Positions 1-11,808 of a stretch of 64,000 bases of DNA are shown piece by piece. Every line of letters starts with the position of its first letter. The first letter of the stretch is position 1. This DNA is from Harmonia axyridis. Lineage: Eukaryota; Arthropoda; Insecta; Coleoptera; Coccinellidae. The DNA lies in assembly GCF_914767665.1 (NCBI RefSeq), contig NC_059502.1:13268001-13332000 (forward strand), in the 5' to 3' direction. The position numbers and the translations under genes were made by a program. The notes below the pieces were generated by a model. It was not told the DNA's origin, searched no databases, and saw only the letters and a program-made list of their open reading frames with translations.

Positions 1-1637
1 CCTATATTTTTAAGTTTTTTAGCCGCAGATTCATCAAAAAGTATCCTGTTATCGTTGGGGAGGGGGCGTTAAAGTAAAGATTAACCAATATTTCTCATTC
101 ATTTTGAGATTTAATTCATTTGGTGTCCATTGATTGTACTCAAGTCATATATAGGGTGTCACATTAAAAAAAAATCAACTTTCTTCTATATCTCTAAACT
201 AGTCTATTGTTTAGTTTTTTCTAATCGCCAAATTCCAAAAAGTCAACGGTATTATTCTCGACCAGAGAATTTGTAAGTTTATTATTGGAAATAATAAACC
301 AAAACGCCTAATCTGTTTGTTTCCAAATATCGCCCTGCACCATAGAAAGGGAGGCTTCGCAGCAAATTACCCGAAATACCAATAAACAATCCGCTTCTCA
401 CTAATTACAACTTCCGCTCGTATCCAAACACATGTAAAAGACTTGAAAAAGCACATGCTACAGCTACGGTTAAAAATACCGAAACCCCTCCGGTCGGCTC
501 GGCACACAGAACACCAACTTCCAATAAATCCAATCTCTCAACATCGTGGTCCTTATTTGTAAATAAGGCAAGCAATTACTCCGTCCCAGCTCCCGACATG
601 ATGAGATCTAAGAATATGTAGAACTTAGCCGGCTAAAAATTCTACGTACGGAGACCAAAAATGGTCACTTCTCCATTCCGCCATGCCGAAGGTATAAATA
701 AGACATTTCAGGCATGGAACATCGGAGAAAAAAAGAGATGGTTCTGTCTTTCTGCGGCCAGATATCCGCAATTATCTCCGTTCGATTTTTCCGTGTCGAT
801 AAATCGGAAAGATTGCAATTATCTTTCTTGCCTGTTCGCGGAAATTTTCGTATATTAAGTCGGCACGTCCGTGAAACCCTTTAGAAACGCGCGGTTCCCG
901 TTCTTCGAGAACTGGAACGGTATGGGTGGCAAGGAACAGGGTTACCGAATCAGATTGTTGGGATTTCACGTTGTGTGGTTTACACGGTAATTGCTTCGGA
1001 AGAATCGAAGATATGAATGTTGAACCGAGGCTGAGTCACAACATGCGTACTATTTGTAATTTTGCAATGGAAAAAGCATGCGAAATATATATTACCAGAA
1101 AATAGCTTGAGAGGGATTACAACTACGTGGTTTTTCTTATCAGTCAAACTTTGGTAGACATTCATTACCCCTCTGGCGCTCCTGCGATGGACAAACTTTG
1201 TACAGTCTACGATTTTCACGAAAAAATAGTTTCACTTTTTCTGTTATGATTTTTGGTTGTTTTTTTTCACAAATATTTTGAAAATATATCAGTGCTTTAC
1301 AGAAAGTACATATCATCAGTTTTTTGTGAAGAAAAAGAAGTTACCAATTTTTTTTTTCATTTTTATTTGAAAATTAAGAATATTTACTTTCTTCCATGTA
1401 GGTTTTTGTTTGAGGAAATTATGTGAAAACCCCATAGAAATCGGTGGTTCGTAAGAAGAACTATCTGTTATTTTGTTCGAACTAAAGAACCACATGGTGG
1501 TGTTCCCTCTTAAGTTCGATTTTCGACTATAATAGGCTATTTACCAATTTCAATGCAAAGCTAGTTTTAAGTATGTAAGGCATCAATTTTATGAAGAAAA
1601 ATGAAGTATAGACAGCAAACGCTTTGTAGCCGACATA
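1..1637. other. No recognised gene
   Basis: Mostly AT-rich intergenic or intronic DNA. About 480-960 is noticeably GC-richer and has short overlapping frames on both strands, none of which resembles a known protein. About 1098-1140 resembles 20028-20064 (shared GAGGGATT and CACGTGG-like words), a possible old repeat. Confidence 0.5.
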
Positions 1638-2224
1638 CAGGGTGTTTCTTGTAGACCTACTTTTTTGTTTATGGTAGTACCAGTTTGTTGAATCTTCATC
1701 AATCTTCGCTACAGATTGGGCAAAGAAGGACCAAAACCAAATTCATTTATTCATCACAGCTCACTAACTGGATCTTTACAATAATTCGAATTTTCCTAAG
1801 GATTACTAAAGAATTGTTCGATTTTTTTTTGGTGTCCGTAGCAGTTACGATAAAACTACAAGAATTCAAAAAGTGTAGTACTGGACCATTTTTACATTTT
1901 TTTAAACTTCCAGTGATCACCAGAAAAAAGTTCTGGAGAAAAGAAGCGGGCACTATTCCAGAAAAAATATCACCTTGTAGATTTGCATTCAAAATTAGCA
2001 TATCACATAAAGAAAACTACAAATTGTAAAACCTATGCCGAATTTAAGCTGAATATCTCGTGGAGGTAAACCGCTATGAGAAAAAAAGAAAAAAAATCAA
2101 ACTTCAACAACCCTGGTATCTTGAAAAGCTTTTGCGGGTCCATGTTCATAGGACTTTTTTTTTTCTTAAAATGATCCGAGGCATCTGTCATTTTCGTTTG
2201 TACCTCAAATTTAGGAACACCCTG
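1638..2224. mobile_element. 587-bp MITE with TA target duplication
   Basis: The element opens with CAGGGTGTTTCT and closes with the near reverse complement (AGGAACACCCTG). TA dinucleotides flank both ends (1636-1637 and 2225-2226), the target-site duplication of Tc1/mariner-type DNA transposons. The two overlapping frames inside (114 and 84 codons, opposite strands) resemble no transposase and look fortuitous, so this is probably a non-autonomous element. The terminal sequence is of a kind common in insect genomes. Superfamily placement is inference from TIR and TSD only. Confidence 0.7.
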
Positions 2225-3803
2225 TAGATTTTGGTATGCCAGGATCTAGATATGGCCGATATTAGAGTGGTTTTTACATTGTTGTCAGATATTTCTCTCT
2301 TGCGGAATAATAATGAACCCCCAAAAATTTAAATCCAATCTATATCCAAATATCGGTTGTACACTTATTTTCCATTTGTTTCAGTATATATTCTGCTAGT
2401 AGATAATGATTGAAATTGATGTCATCTCTTTCTGAATTCTCCCAGACCGAAAATTAGGATTTCATCTTTTCACAAAGAAGAAAATTGTAAAACATCATAA
2501 TCAGTTGAAGGCGATATTATGATACCGATTTAAAAAATTAAAACAACATCAGTATTGCCATTATTTAAAAAAAAAATTCTTGTGTACCTACTCCACAACG
2601 ATAGATCTTCGATCTATACTCAACGTAATTAACAATGGCATTTCTATCATTTCATATAAAGATGTCGTGACATTTTATTACTGTTAAGAAACATTCCATG
2701 TTTCTAGATAATTCTGACAGCATTCCATGGTCAGTTTTTCTGCTCTTAAAATCACTTGTTAAAGTGACCATAGCTAAGCATATTAGTCAGCACATATTTG
2801 ACTTGAAAGTTTCACCATCGTAAGCACCGTAGGGGGTATAGGAGATACAATGGTAGCCCTAGAACACAACCTTGAGGGACTCACTGGTCCAAGAGAAATT
2901 CTTGTAATGGAGAGGATAGACGTTACGAAAAAAGGTTTAGCAAAAATAGCATTCCTTAGAAACATCATGTAAATAAAAAGTTTTGTTATAATAGCCAAGC
3001 ATTGTCGGGGCTTATAGTGAGCAAATAAATATAATCGTTAATTGTCTATATGAATGAGGATTGGTTAATGACATGGTTAATTAATGGAATAATTTGAAAT
3101 TCCGAGTATTCAATTGCTGAGGAAATGATGTGGGTTACCTCGGATGAATCGGCTACTGCGGTTCAACATTCTCATAAAAATATTGATTATGAGTTTCAGA
3201 TGTGAATCTGACCAAGGGAACGACTCTTGCTTGCGATTATTCAAATGAAATACGTTGATTCTTTTATGCGATTTTTTTTTGTTGATATTTATACAGAAGC
3301 ATTTATGCGATATTCGTTTTGTATTGATGAGTATAACCAGATTCGAATTTAAATTTGAAATCCAAATTTTGATACAGGTCATTGCCTTTGACATCTTGAG
3401 AATAATATGTAAATGTCCACCTAATAATTTTTTAGATAATTGTATCTAAATTCAGCTGTATAAATCATATTTTCATTTGTTGAGAAGTGTGGAACTCTCA
3501 AAGACATACCTCTTTCAGGAATGCCATCGACCGGAACCATTAATGAAAACATAACAAAATCAAGTAGCTTTATATGATAACGATCTGAAATGCGTAATTA
3601 TTGGCTATAAGACTAGGATCTATGCTTATGAGCCGGAAACAGCTTTACGATCTGTTGAATACCAGCTGCACCTATATATTAAAACAAAAACAACGACTCA
3701 ATGGTTTGGTGATTTCTCTTGTCGCGGGATTTGAACTTGGGATTGTTAGTGCCGAATTCCGAATGAAATATTCGCGATGGAACTCTATTGAAATTTAAAA
3801 TTT
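2225..3803. other. No recognised gene
   Basis: AT-rich DNA with several homopolymer runs. Short frames near 2783-2998, 3110-3449 and 3601-3798 have no recognisable domain and no splice-site support. Confidence 0.5.
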
Positions 3804-3977
3804 ACAATTTTTGACTAAGAACCCAGCCCAAATCTTATAAATTAAAAAAAATTATTGATAGAAATCAATGAAATCATAACAATTGGCACCCAACGTGGGG
3901 CGCAAATTGTTATGATCTCTATGAATAATTTTTTTAATTTTTAAGATTTGGGCTGGGTTCTTAGTCAGAAATTGTTA
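3804..3977. repeat. Inverted repeat with PBS-like loop
   Basis: Arms of about 75-80 bases (3804-3882 and 3904-3977) are imperfect reverse complements, sharing AAGAACCCAGCCCAAATCTT in both. The loop reads TGGCACCCAACGTGGGGCGC, which resembles the primer-binding-site context just after the 5' LTR of some insect LTR retrotransposons. One reading is two LTR ends in inverted orientation around a primer-binding site. No gag or pol frame lies nearby, so retroelement origin is inference. Confidence 0.5.
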
Positions 3978-4008
3978 AGGTATAGTTCTAAATTTTGAAT
4001 TTCAAAAC

Positions 4009-4073
4009 AATTTCTGAATTCTGAAACCAGTCCAAATCGTAAAAGTCAAAAAAATTATTGAAAGAAATCATAT
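4009..4073. repeat. Third, diverged copy of the same arm
   Basis: This stretch matches the left arm of the preceding inverted repeat with scattered substitutions: CTGAATTCTGAAACCAGTCC against CTAAGAACCCAGCCC, then AAAAAAATTATTGAAAGAAATCA. It suggests the inverted repeat is part of a longer, decayed repeat array. Confidence 0.45.
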
Positions 4074-4549
4074 CAATACCTAAGTAACAATCTTATTTTC
4101 TTGAGAATAATTTTTGCAGGGCTGAAAAATCATGAATAAGTGTATTCTAAGTGTAGCTACTGCACTGTTAGGCGATCTCTACAGCCATCAATTAATTTAA
4201 TTCCATATCATATAATCTAATAACAAGTGTAGAGTGGATTCAGAGAATCAAAGGGTTTTCCAACAGGAATGAATCAATTTAAAATGGTCACGATAGCAAC
4301 ACTTTGTATAATTTTTTCCATGATTAAATGGTATTATCTACTAAACACAAATTACATAAAAAATGTCAAATAATGATACAGTGTTGCCATTATCAGTAGT
4401 ATTGGAAACTCTTTATTATTGAAAAGTTTAAACGTTTTATAAAAACCTGAAATATAATTTTTTTCTATATCCCATATGCTTCTTAAAATGGAAATTCTGT
4501 CGAAAATAATATTATATTCCAATTATTGATCCTGGGATATTTTCTCTTA

Positions 4550-4800
4550 AAATGTACGTATCCACTTCACCAATGAGTATAATCAGCGAAACTCGTAAAA
4601 TCTAATTGATCCCAAGATCTCAACCATAATCTCCTAAAAATACAAATATGTACCCATTTATTCAATATTCACTTCCTGACATGTATAATCAACGAAATGA
4701 TATTCATAGAACCAAATAGATTTCAACTATAATACCCGTCTAAAAACATGAATCAGTTCCCATAAATTCAATATTCACATTCTCAATGAGTATAATCGAG
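4550..4800. repeat. Decayed tandem array, period 107 bp
   Basis: The word GTATAATC with similar flanks recurs at 4576, 4683 and 4790, exactly 107 bp apart. Between them TTCAATATTCAC also repeats. About two and a half diverged units, noncoding in all frames, end just upstream of the exon at 4877. Confidence 0.6.
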
Positions 4801-4876
4801 AGGGCGAACCATTAATTCCTTCAAATAGCTTCCTAATTTGTGCCTCATATTTAATCGACTTCTTTCTGTATTTTAG

Positions 4877-4977
4877 GTAAAGTGGAGCCAGGAACACACA
4901 CCTCTTCGTTCAACATGGGATACCTCGTCGGGCCCTACGCCTACCCTAATGGAGCAGGCGCCATCCCTGTATCAATG
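4877..4977 (+). CDS. Internal coding exon of unidentified host gene
   Basis: A 101-bp GC-rich block stands out from its AT-rich surroundings. It is preceded by a pyrimidine-rich acceptor (TTCTTTCTGTATTTTAG) and followed by a strong donor (GTGAGT at 4978). Entering in phase 1, it encodes about 33 residues rich in Gly, Pro, Tyr, Ser and Ala, including MGYLVGPYAYPNGAG. The ATG at 4914 sits in a good initiation context (CAACATGG), so this could be a first coding exon instead. A second frame is also open throughout, so the frame is not proven. The exon begins with GTAAAG, which is itself 5'-splice-site-like, giving an AG|GT junction as in recursive-splice exons. I do not recognise the protein; composition suggests a transcription or RNA-binding factor. 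Confidence 0.65.
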
Positions 4978-7429
4978 GTGAGTTTTCAATTTCATGCCTC
5001 GTTTTCTGCAACATACCTTTCAGCCTTGTCGCCGTTTCTGTCGTTTCAGCAATAGAGCCACTGCATTGTTTTATTTAGCCTTGGCTGAACTATCAGCCGC
5101 GGCACTCAATCTACTACTTTGCTGCCTAGTAAAACAAATAACTATTTTATTAATATTAAAAACTGTAAAAAGAGAAATTTATCTACATTCATTTCATATA
5201 CTGAAACCTAAGGATTTCTGTAAACAAATTCTGGTTACTCAAGACTAGAAATGTTGGATCCTTTCAATATAAGACACAGAGGACATCTCCTTTGGATAGG
5301 CTTTCAGCGAAATATTATCCTAATCTAATGTTGTGGAGACAAAACTGAACAGTCAATGGATGCAAATTGTCAACAGTTTGAATATCCTTGAAAGCTTGTG
5401 ACAATTCATATTTGTTACAAATTTTCGTTGGTGCTTGTTCCTTCACGAATAAAACTCTCAATTCAGTATCTAGTTAAATTTTCATGGAAGGAATTCTGAC
5501 CATCAAATTTCAGAATGCCTGTTTCCTCTACTGCCAACATTGATTTCATGCCTCATTCCCTTCCAAATATTTTACAGTCTGTAATTGAGGATGCCCTAAA
5601 TGCTTCAAAGATATTGCGTTTGTTGAGATGTCATGTTTGGATAAAGACGGTATTGGCAATGACTGCAAAGTCAGGTATGCGGACAGGAAGTCTATTTGTG
5701 AGGGTCTAGTTATTTATGAACCTGAATAGGAAATTTTTATGGCTGTTGTTACCCCCTTTCCGAAAGTATAAACTTGGTATTGTATTGTCGCTAAAGTCAA
5801 AATATTTCGTTACATCGTAAAGTTGCTAAGCTTTGGGAGCTTTAGCCGATGTTGACTTAACATCTTATGATTTATATCATGTTTTTTAGTTTGGTATTTA
5901 TGATAGGCTTGGGATTTATTGTGGACAAACATTTTTTTCGTTCATTTTTTTTTCAAAGCGTTGTATGAAAGTTTGATGAGAATTACCTATTTCGTGTATT
6001 ATTGCAACATTCATTATAATATATTACAACATTTCTAATGTTTTGAAGTTCTAATAGGTACTAGCAATTAAAATAAGAAAAAATCCTTTCTCGTAGTTGT
6101 ATCATCTTCATTAAACTTATGAGAAATGAATTTTTTCATCTTGATATTTTCACAATTTACGTCTTGGTTTTGAAACAATGAAAAAGCTGCATTTGGTGTG
6201 AAAAAGCAAAAGAGAAAACGTAGAGAATTTTTGTATGTTTGAGTCCGTTGATGAATAGAATCCCAATGTATTTAGAGGTGAACCTTATGATTTTTTCGAA
6301 AAATACTAATCCCTCTAAGTTCAGTGTGGAAATGCGACTGCACATTTCATTCACTATATAATTTTCTATGGTTCTGATAATGCTGTACAAAGCTTGATTA
6401 TGCTATACTTAGGTATCGACCACGGTAGAAACACACAAAATCTTAAGACGATTTGATCTGTAATCACGAAAATATTGTGTCAACATAAAATTTTGTATTA
6501 AGCTTGAAATTGCTATTGCATATTTAGTTGCAATGTCTCGACTCGGTCTGATCTGCTTGCATTTTTTGTAGTTTTTATGATGCTATCAATACGAAAATCT
6601 GAATGGTTATTTATTATTCTTTACATACACTCAAAATCACAATGTGATGGTATCATATTCCACAGAAATATTGGATGTTTCTTTTTCAATCTTCTTCTTG
6701 AATTTTCTATGGTTCTCATGATGTGATCAGCTTAACATTATTATTTTTTTTAATATAACATTCAAAATCATTGTAAATGTCTTGAATCATCAATACCTTC
6801 AACCTACGACGTTACTTCAGGAATCAATTTTATTCAGTTTGCGTTGCAAATATGTCATTTCTTTATCGTTGATTTATGCTAAAAGAGGTAGTAATACCTT
6901 GATTTACCAAGAAATACCAGGTATTGTTACTATTCTAGGGAAAGCGGATGTTTTAAAGTAGGCATTCAACACACAAACCGACCTTCTGTGGTTACATAAA
7001 ATACCTGAAGTCACATAATAGAAAAGAAATTGTAGAATTTTTGAGATATGACCATAACAAAGCCTAGGACACCCAACAACCGTTTGCGCGTATTATATAG
7101 CGTCGTAAGACATCCTTAATCCGACAACCATCGTTTCACCTTCATTATTTATGGTTTGGTAGGGCCTCGTTTGAAACGACTTGACTTCTGATGATATCCT
7201 CATTTGAATAAACCACTGCGTGATAAAATATAATGATTTTACTACAGGAGCTTATCCGATGGACGTATTCGAAATAAGCCACACAAAGATGACATTCTAT
7301 CGAGGTGTAAAATGAAATATTCGTTTATTCTACCCAGTGGAAGATAAAACCAATATGGTTATTCCCAATACAACTTGAGAACATTGCAAACTGAACACTG
7401 TGTGCTCTGATCTTTGTTCCCCAGTTTTT
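4978..7429. other. Intronic DNA, no recognised feature
   Basis: AT-rich, with short unremarkable frames (4994-5248, 5515-5709, 6157-6390). No domain, splice pair or repeat boundary recognised. Confidence 0.5.
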
Positions 7430-7780
7430 GCCTTCTTTCGTAAATGGTGATCACTAATTATTCGTCTTATTGATGCAACGGCTGGGGTGTCACAGGGTCA
7501 TGTTCGTGGCCTCTTGATTTATTATTTATCGGTACTACGAATGAGATGAAGATGAAGTGGAGAGTAAGAATGGAAATCAGTTATATACTCGTGGAAAAAC
7601 TTCAGTGTGCAGGTTTCTAGGTGTGGCATAGCTCATTGTGAACATTTAAAAGTTCATACTCTTGCACGAAATGAAATAAACAACAATAATAAAAGATTGG
7701 AGATGAAAATCATATCTAATATGGGTTATTCCAAGCTGAATTCGTTATTATTATAGAAAATGGAATAGAAATCAAGTGTT
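7430..7780 (+). repeat. Dispersed repeat E, copy 1 (RT-derived?)
   Basis: From GGTGATCACTAATTATT to GAAAATGGAATAG this matches 10366-10700 closely, including CTGGGGTGTCACAGGGTCAT and TTTCTAGGTGTGGCATAGCT. In the better copy the first part reads SGVPQGHIRGLL, reminiscent of the SGVPQGS motif of reverse transcriptases. The rest is noncoding. Probably a shared fragment of a LINE or a LINE-derived repeat. Confidence 0.5.
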
Positions 7781-7782
7781 GT

Positions 7783-7915
7783 AATAGTTATTTATAATAC
7801 AAGTGCAGAAGGCATTGATATTCTTCCACGAGTTCAAAATTCAAAAACGAGCCACGAAGTGGCGAGTTTTGGAATGAACGAGTGGTAGAATGAGCCTTCT
7901 GTATGAGTATTATAC
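7783..7915. repeat. CTTCG-apex palindrome, copy 1
   Basis: An imperfect palindrome about 125 bp long. Outer arms carry TGCAGAAGGC and GCCTTCTGTA inside TAATAC/GTATTA, and the apex is GCCAC-GAA-GTGGC (CTTCG on the other strand). The same sequence lies inverted at 38775-38912 and a cousin at 36494-36625. It directly abuts the inverted-repeat-bounded body at 7919. Confidence 0.75.
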
Positions 7916-7918
7916 ATT

Positions 7919-8195
7919 ATTTTCTCTAATTCATTGCATTTTCATTGAATTTAATGAAATATTTCCATAAATATATTTTAGTGATTTTTGCATTGAAAAA
8001 TGATGGTTGGCAGAACTGATTTCTTTAAGGCAAATTGATGAATTGACAGATAAAGCCGTGGCGGAAAGTTCGGAGTACCAACATAGAATAATAAAATATA
8101 ACCATGAAAACTGTGCGTTTCTGATATATTCTCGCACGATTTTGTTCTACAAGATGTGGAAGAATGAACGGAATAACCACAGAATTAGAGAAAAT
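7919..8195 (+). mobile_element. IR-bounded body with conserved short frame
   Basis: The segment starts ATTTTCTCTAATTC and ends with its reverse complement GAATTAGAGAAAAT, giving 14-bp inverted termini. Inside, an open frame from about 8007 (no ATG; it opens at TTG after a stop, next to an acceptor-like TTGGCAG) runs to 8216 and contains YSRTILFYKMWKNERNNHRIR. An almost identical frame lies at 38501-38774 and a diverged one near 49930-50019. No domain is recognised. It may be an exon captured by, or belonging to, a palindromic element. It reads away from the adjacent palindrome. Confidence 0.5.
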
Positions 8196-8828
8196 ATATT
8201 CAGTTTGTTGAAGTAGATAGTGGTTGTGCTCAAATATATAGGTAAAGTAAAAACTCATAGACGTTTTCCTAATATTCAGGTCGATTAAAATCCCAAAAAC
8301 CCTTATTGCAGCGATACGAGCGAAGCCTCCTAGGCTCGGATAACTCAGTTAACTAGTTCAGTTTAGCAGCGATCTCGAGAGTGTTTCTGTTCATCACGGT
8401 CTCATCGAGGTTTTTCATTTGATGAAGTTTGGCAAAAGGACGTGTCGCGCTCAAGCAGTAGAGTTTTGGATAAACGCAAATTGCCGCTGTACGCGACCGA
8501 GGATATTATCATCACATTTAGGGATCCTTTGATGTTTTCCCATTTTGTTCTCCAGCCCCCACGAAGCCATAATACTCATAGTATCTGCGGAAAATGTACG
8601 ATATAATACAGATAATGGGTGGCTCAGATATGATGCTCGGCTGCCAGGGCAGGATTAGGGTTACATCTTCAATCGGCGACTGTAACCGTTTACTTAAGAG
8701 GCCAACACTCTTGCCTGAAAAGAAGCACAAACACCTTTCATCGTCCCGAAACCTTTCTGTGGCGTAGACAAATGTACCTACAAGAAAGAGTTTCAGGAGA
8801 AGGAAGAAACCGCAAGAGAAATACTCTA
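8196..8828. other. No recognised gene; possible LINE upstream
   Basis: Frames on both strands are broken. The last few hundred bases lead into the LINE C-terminal remnant on the + strand and may be its eroded upstream part, but I could not recognise RT motifs. Confidence 0.35.
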
Positions 8829-9235
8829 GCGAAATCTTCCTGGTCTGGATCACTCCAAAAAGTTTCTTCGATACTTTGACTCTATGAGATCCAAGAAGTA
8901 TCCGGATCTTAGTAAAAATATGCTGCGCAGCCTCACTGGATTCCTCACAGGGCTTTGTCGCCTTAGGAAACACCTCATGAGAATGGGTCTAACAGAAAAC
9001 GACGAGTGCAGATTCTATGGAGAGGAGGAAGAAACTTCGGATCACCTGGTGACGGAATGCCTCGCCATCGCTAGCCAACGCAAAACCTGCTTTGGACACG
9101 AAACTTGAAGAAGTGAGGAGTTAGCCTCCTTGAAGCCATCCCAGATATTGGATTTCATTAGAACTCTGGAACTGGAAGGCGAGCTTTAAATTACGTTATG
9201 GAGAGAAAAGCTCTGATGGGGGGCACAATAGACCA
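8829..9235 (+). pseudogene. Non-LTR retrotransposon C-terminal remnant
   Basis: The frame opening after TAG at about 8828 contains LPGLDHSKKFL, then LTGFLTGLCRLRKHLMRMG, then CRFYGEEEETSDHLVTEC. This order is the C-terminal end of Jockey-like LINE ORF2 proteins, after the RNase H region, with a terminal zinc-knuckle-like motif. The usual second cysteine is a tyrosine here. The frame shifts after 9108, and QILDFIRTLELEGEL follows, as at the end of such ORFs. The GGGGGGCACAATAGACC stretch after it fits a 3' UTR. 5' truncated and inactive. Confidence 0.7.
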
Positions 9236-10365
9236 TTAGGTCGCAGTGAAATGAAACCTCCTTACCAGATTGGTTTTTGAACCAGTTCGAGACTGTTGCA
9301 TAGCAGAACTATTTCTGAATGACTCTCATTTTTTTCATTTTCTTCTACTGTTGTTTTCAGGGTAACCTTTACTTCTTTCATATGGTGTTTGCTATACTTT
9401 CAGCGTTTCCGCTATTTGGATGTTCTTAATTTTCCTTTCAATTAGCTAACTGTCTATTCAACATTAGAGGGTCTGTACAGATCCTTGTGGTACACCTGAT
9501 GTACTATTTCTTGTTGTCAATCTCCTTTCTTGTATCATAACTAACTTTCTGTTTGATACATACAATATTTTGTTAGCTTCGTTGGGAATTCGAGTTCCTT
9601 CATTTATATTTATACTAGCTTAGGTCAGACGACGTATCTTAGGAGGTTAGTGTAACTTCTATCGAACTCCTAAAGAATCTCTGCTGTTATATTTGTGTAC
9701 AACTTTGGTTAGTGGCCAGCGATGGACAATACTGTTAATCATAAATGTATAACCAGTTTTTCACAATAAAGCCTCGAATTTCGGAAAAAAACGGCGGAAG
9801 CAAAGTTTTACGCCTATGTATTAGGATGTAGGTATCACAATCTAAAATAAGTCGGCACATTAACACATCAGCTCTTAGATTCAAAACAAAAATTGGCGTA
9901 TTTCCTAGGTCCAGACCTGATGATGATCCCAACCGATTGCTGGGACTTTCTCCTCAACTTTGTGGCGCTCTCGAAAAAAGAAAAAAACCGCCACCGATGC
10001 ATTTATCGTAATGCACATAGACGCGATACAGTGTACGTGTGTGTACTTTGCCGCAATTTATGCATCCCCTTCTCCTTTTGAGCTGCTAAAAGGATAGGCG
10101 TTAAGTCCGCGTCATCGAGCAGGCCATTAGAAAACAATGGTCCTGGATGTAATGCGTCATACGAACCCTTTGTGGTTTTTTCGCGTATTTTCGAACGGCA
10201 CTGCACTTGTGGCGGATGTTGCACCGTTGCTTTTACTGCCGATACCCCCCTCCCTGCCCATTGTCGGACCACCCCTTGGCGGCAGATTGGAGCTATCGAT
10301 CTCTGATTTTCATGTATGGATGCCCAGATCCTGAAACGTGTCGTTTGTTTTCCAGGTTTTGCCTT
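9236..10365. other. No recognised gene; GC-richer 10.0-10.35 kb
   Basis: The first part is AT-rich. 10000-10350 is GC-richer with overlapping frames on both strands (a 142-codon frame on -), none recognisable. It could be the eroded 5' side of the RT-like sequence that follows. Confidence 0.4.
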
Positions 10366-10700
10366 CTTTCGAAAATGGTGATCACTAATTATTTGACTAT
10401 TGAGGCGACTTCTGGGGTGCCACAAGGTCATATTCGTGGCCTATTAATTTATTATTTATCCGTAAAGATGATGATGAATTGGAAAGTGGGAATGGAAATT
10501 AGACCTTGGAAAGACTTCAGTGTGTAGGTTTCTAGGTGTGGCATAGCTCACTGAAAATTCAAAAGTTCCTACTCTTGTAAGAAATGAAATAAACAACAAC
10601 AATAAATGTTTGGAGATGTAAATCAGATCTAATATGGGTAGTTCCAAGCTGAATTTGTTATTATTATAGAAAATGGAATAGACATAAAGTGAATACTAAT
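10366..10700 (+). repeat. Dispersed repeat E, copy 2, with RT-like motif
   Basis: Second copy of the 7430-7780 repeat. The frame through 10381-10460 reads TSGVPQGHIRGLLIYYLS, close to the TSGVPQGS..GPLLF motif of LINE reverse transcriptases but with Ser lost and the following FxxYxND block absent. It is a short degraded RT scrap rather than a gene. Confidence 0.5.
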
Positions 10701-10794
10701 TCGTTCACCAAATGGAATGGAAAAAGTGAGTTTACACTTTTCCAATATAGTAGCTCATTTCCAAGGTTAAAATGGTTTATCTTATGATTGAAAA

Positions 10795-11010
10795 AACGTC
10801 AGTGTTCATATTTCTAGGGCTGGCATAGCTCATTATGAGAATTTAAAAAGGCTGTATCTCTTCACCTAGGCCGAATTGGAAAAAATGTTAGAGGAAAATT
10901 GTTTTCCTTTCGACCTCAAATTGAACCATTAGTATAATAATATTAACTACTGGGGTGTCACAGGGTCATATTCGTGGCCTCTTAATTTATTATTTATCCG
11001 TATTACAAAT
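10795..11010 (+). repeat. Repeat E, rearranged partial copy 3
   Basis: 10795-10860 matches the later half of repeat E (TTTCTAGGGCTGGCATAGCT) and 10945-11010 matches the earlier half (CTGGGGTGTCACAGGGTCAT, CTTAATTTATTATTTATCCG). The order is swapped, as in a tandem array with a deletion, so the 10.37-11.01 kb block is at least two partial units. Confidence 0.5.
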
Positions 11011-11614
11011 GCGATAAAACAAGTCAAAATTTCAGAATGTATTATCAATTATGGACATATTCATCTGGACTTTTTTATGTGAACCACACTGTGCCTACAA
11101 CGAAACGTCAAAGCGAAATCCTCCAGTTTTACTATTTCATACCGGATGTATTTCTGCTAGATTTGCTCGTGGTGTTAAAACGGAATTCCAACGATTATCA
11201 TGACCACTTCTAAACATTAAGTATAATAGCATGTCCATCGTTTATCTATAATTTATGCACCATTTCAATTCATTCAAGAATGTTAATTCTTTATATCAGG
11301 AACGATTTTTCCGATTCTTGCAAAATCTTAAGGACACAGATCTAAGCTAATTTATTACCTTGTTGACGATGCCGTACCACATCGATAACCTTTCGCCAAT
11401 AGAATTGTTACTATTCTGTATTTTCATTATCTAATTTGTGGTTGTTGACTTGAGAGGATTATTTAGAATAACTAGAAGTGCTAATTAATTTTATCTAATC
11501 TCGATTTATTTGTTAGCTAGATAATGAGGATTAATTAAGGCCTCAGGAGTTGAAAAATACCGGGTTATAAACTACCATTTTTCAATTCGAATGTGAGAAT
11601 TTCCTGCTAATAGA
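11011..11614. other. No recognised feature
   Basis: AT-rich DNA, frames short and broken. Confidence 0.5.
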
Positions 11615-11808
11615 ATGAACGATGAACCCACCAACGATTGCGTTTTGACAGCTCACCATATCATGAAGTCAGGAATGACTAATAATTGGCCACCTAGCTA
11701 TGACAATCTTACACCTGTGGACAATTTTTTGGAATCGCGTTGTGTTACTCATTCCTTGTGCTTTGGCGTTGATTTAGTTGAATCAGTGAGCCAATGTGGC
11801 CCCCAATG
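11615..11808 (+). pseudogene. Decayed Tc1/mariner transposase C-terminal scrap
   Basis: The frame contains NNWPPSYDNLTPVDNFLES, which aligns with NWPPRSCDLTPLDYFLWG, the motif around the third catalytic Asp in the two D41D transposases at 44.8 and 46.3 kb. Flanking residues are poorly conserved. The match is short; chance similarity cannot be excluded. Confidence 0.4.

Noticed and set aside
1685..2029. 114-codon + frame
   Set aside because: Lies wholly within the 587-bp MITE, overlaps an opposite-strand frame, and has no domain.
3715..3770. tRNA-like T-arm (complement of GGATTTGAACTTGGG)
   Set aside because: No 5-bp stem around the putative loop, and no D-arm, anticodon arm or acceptor pair at the right distance.
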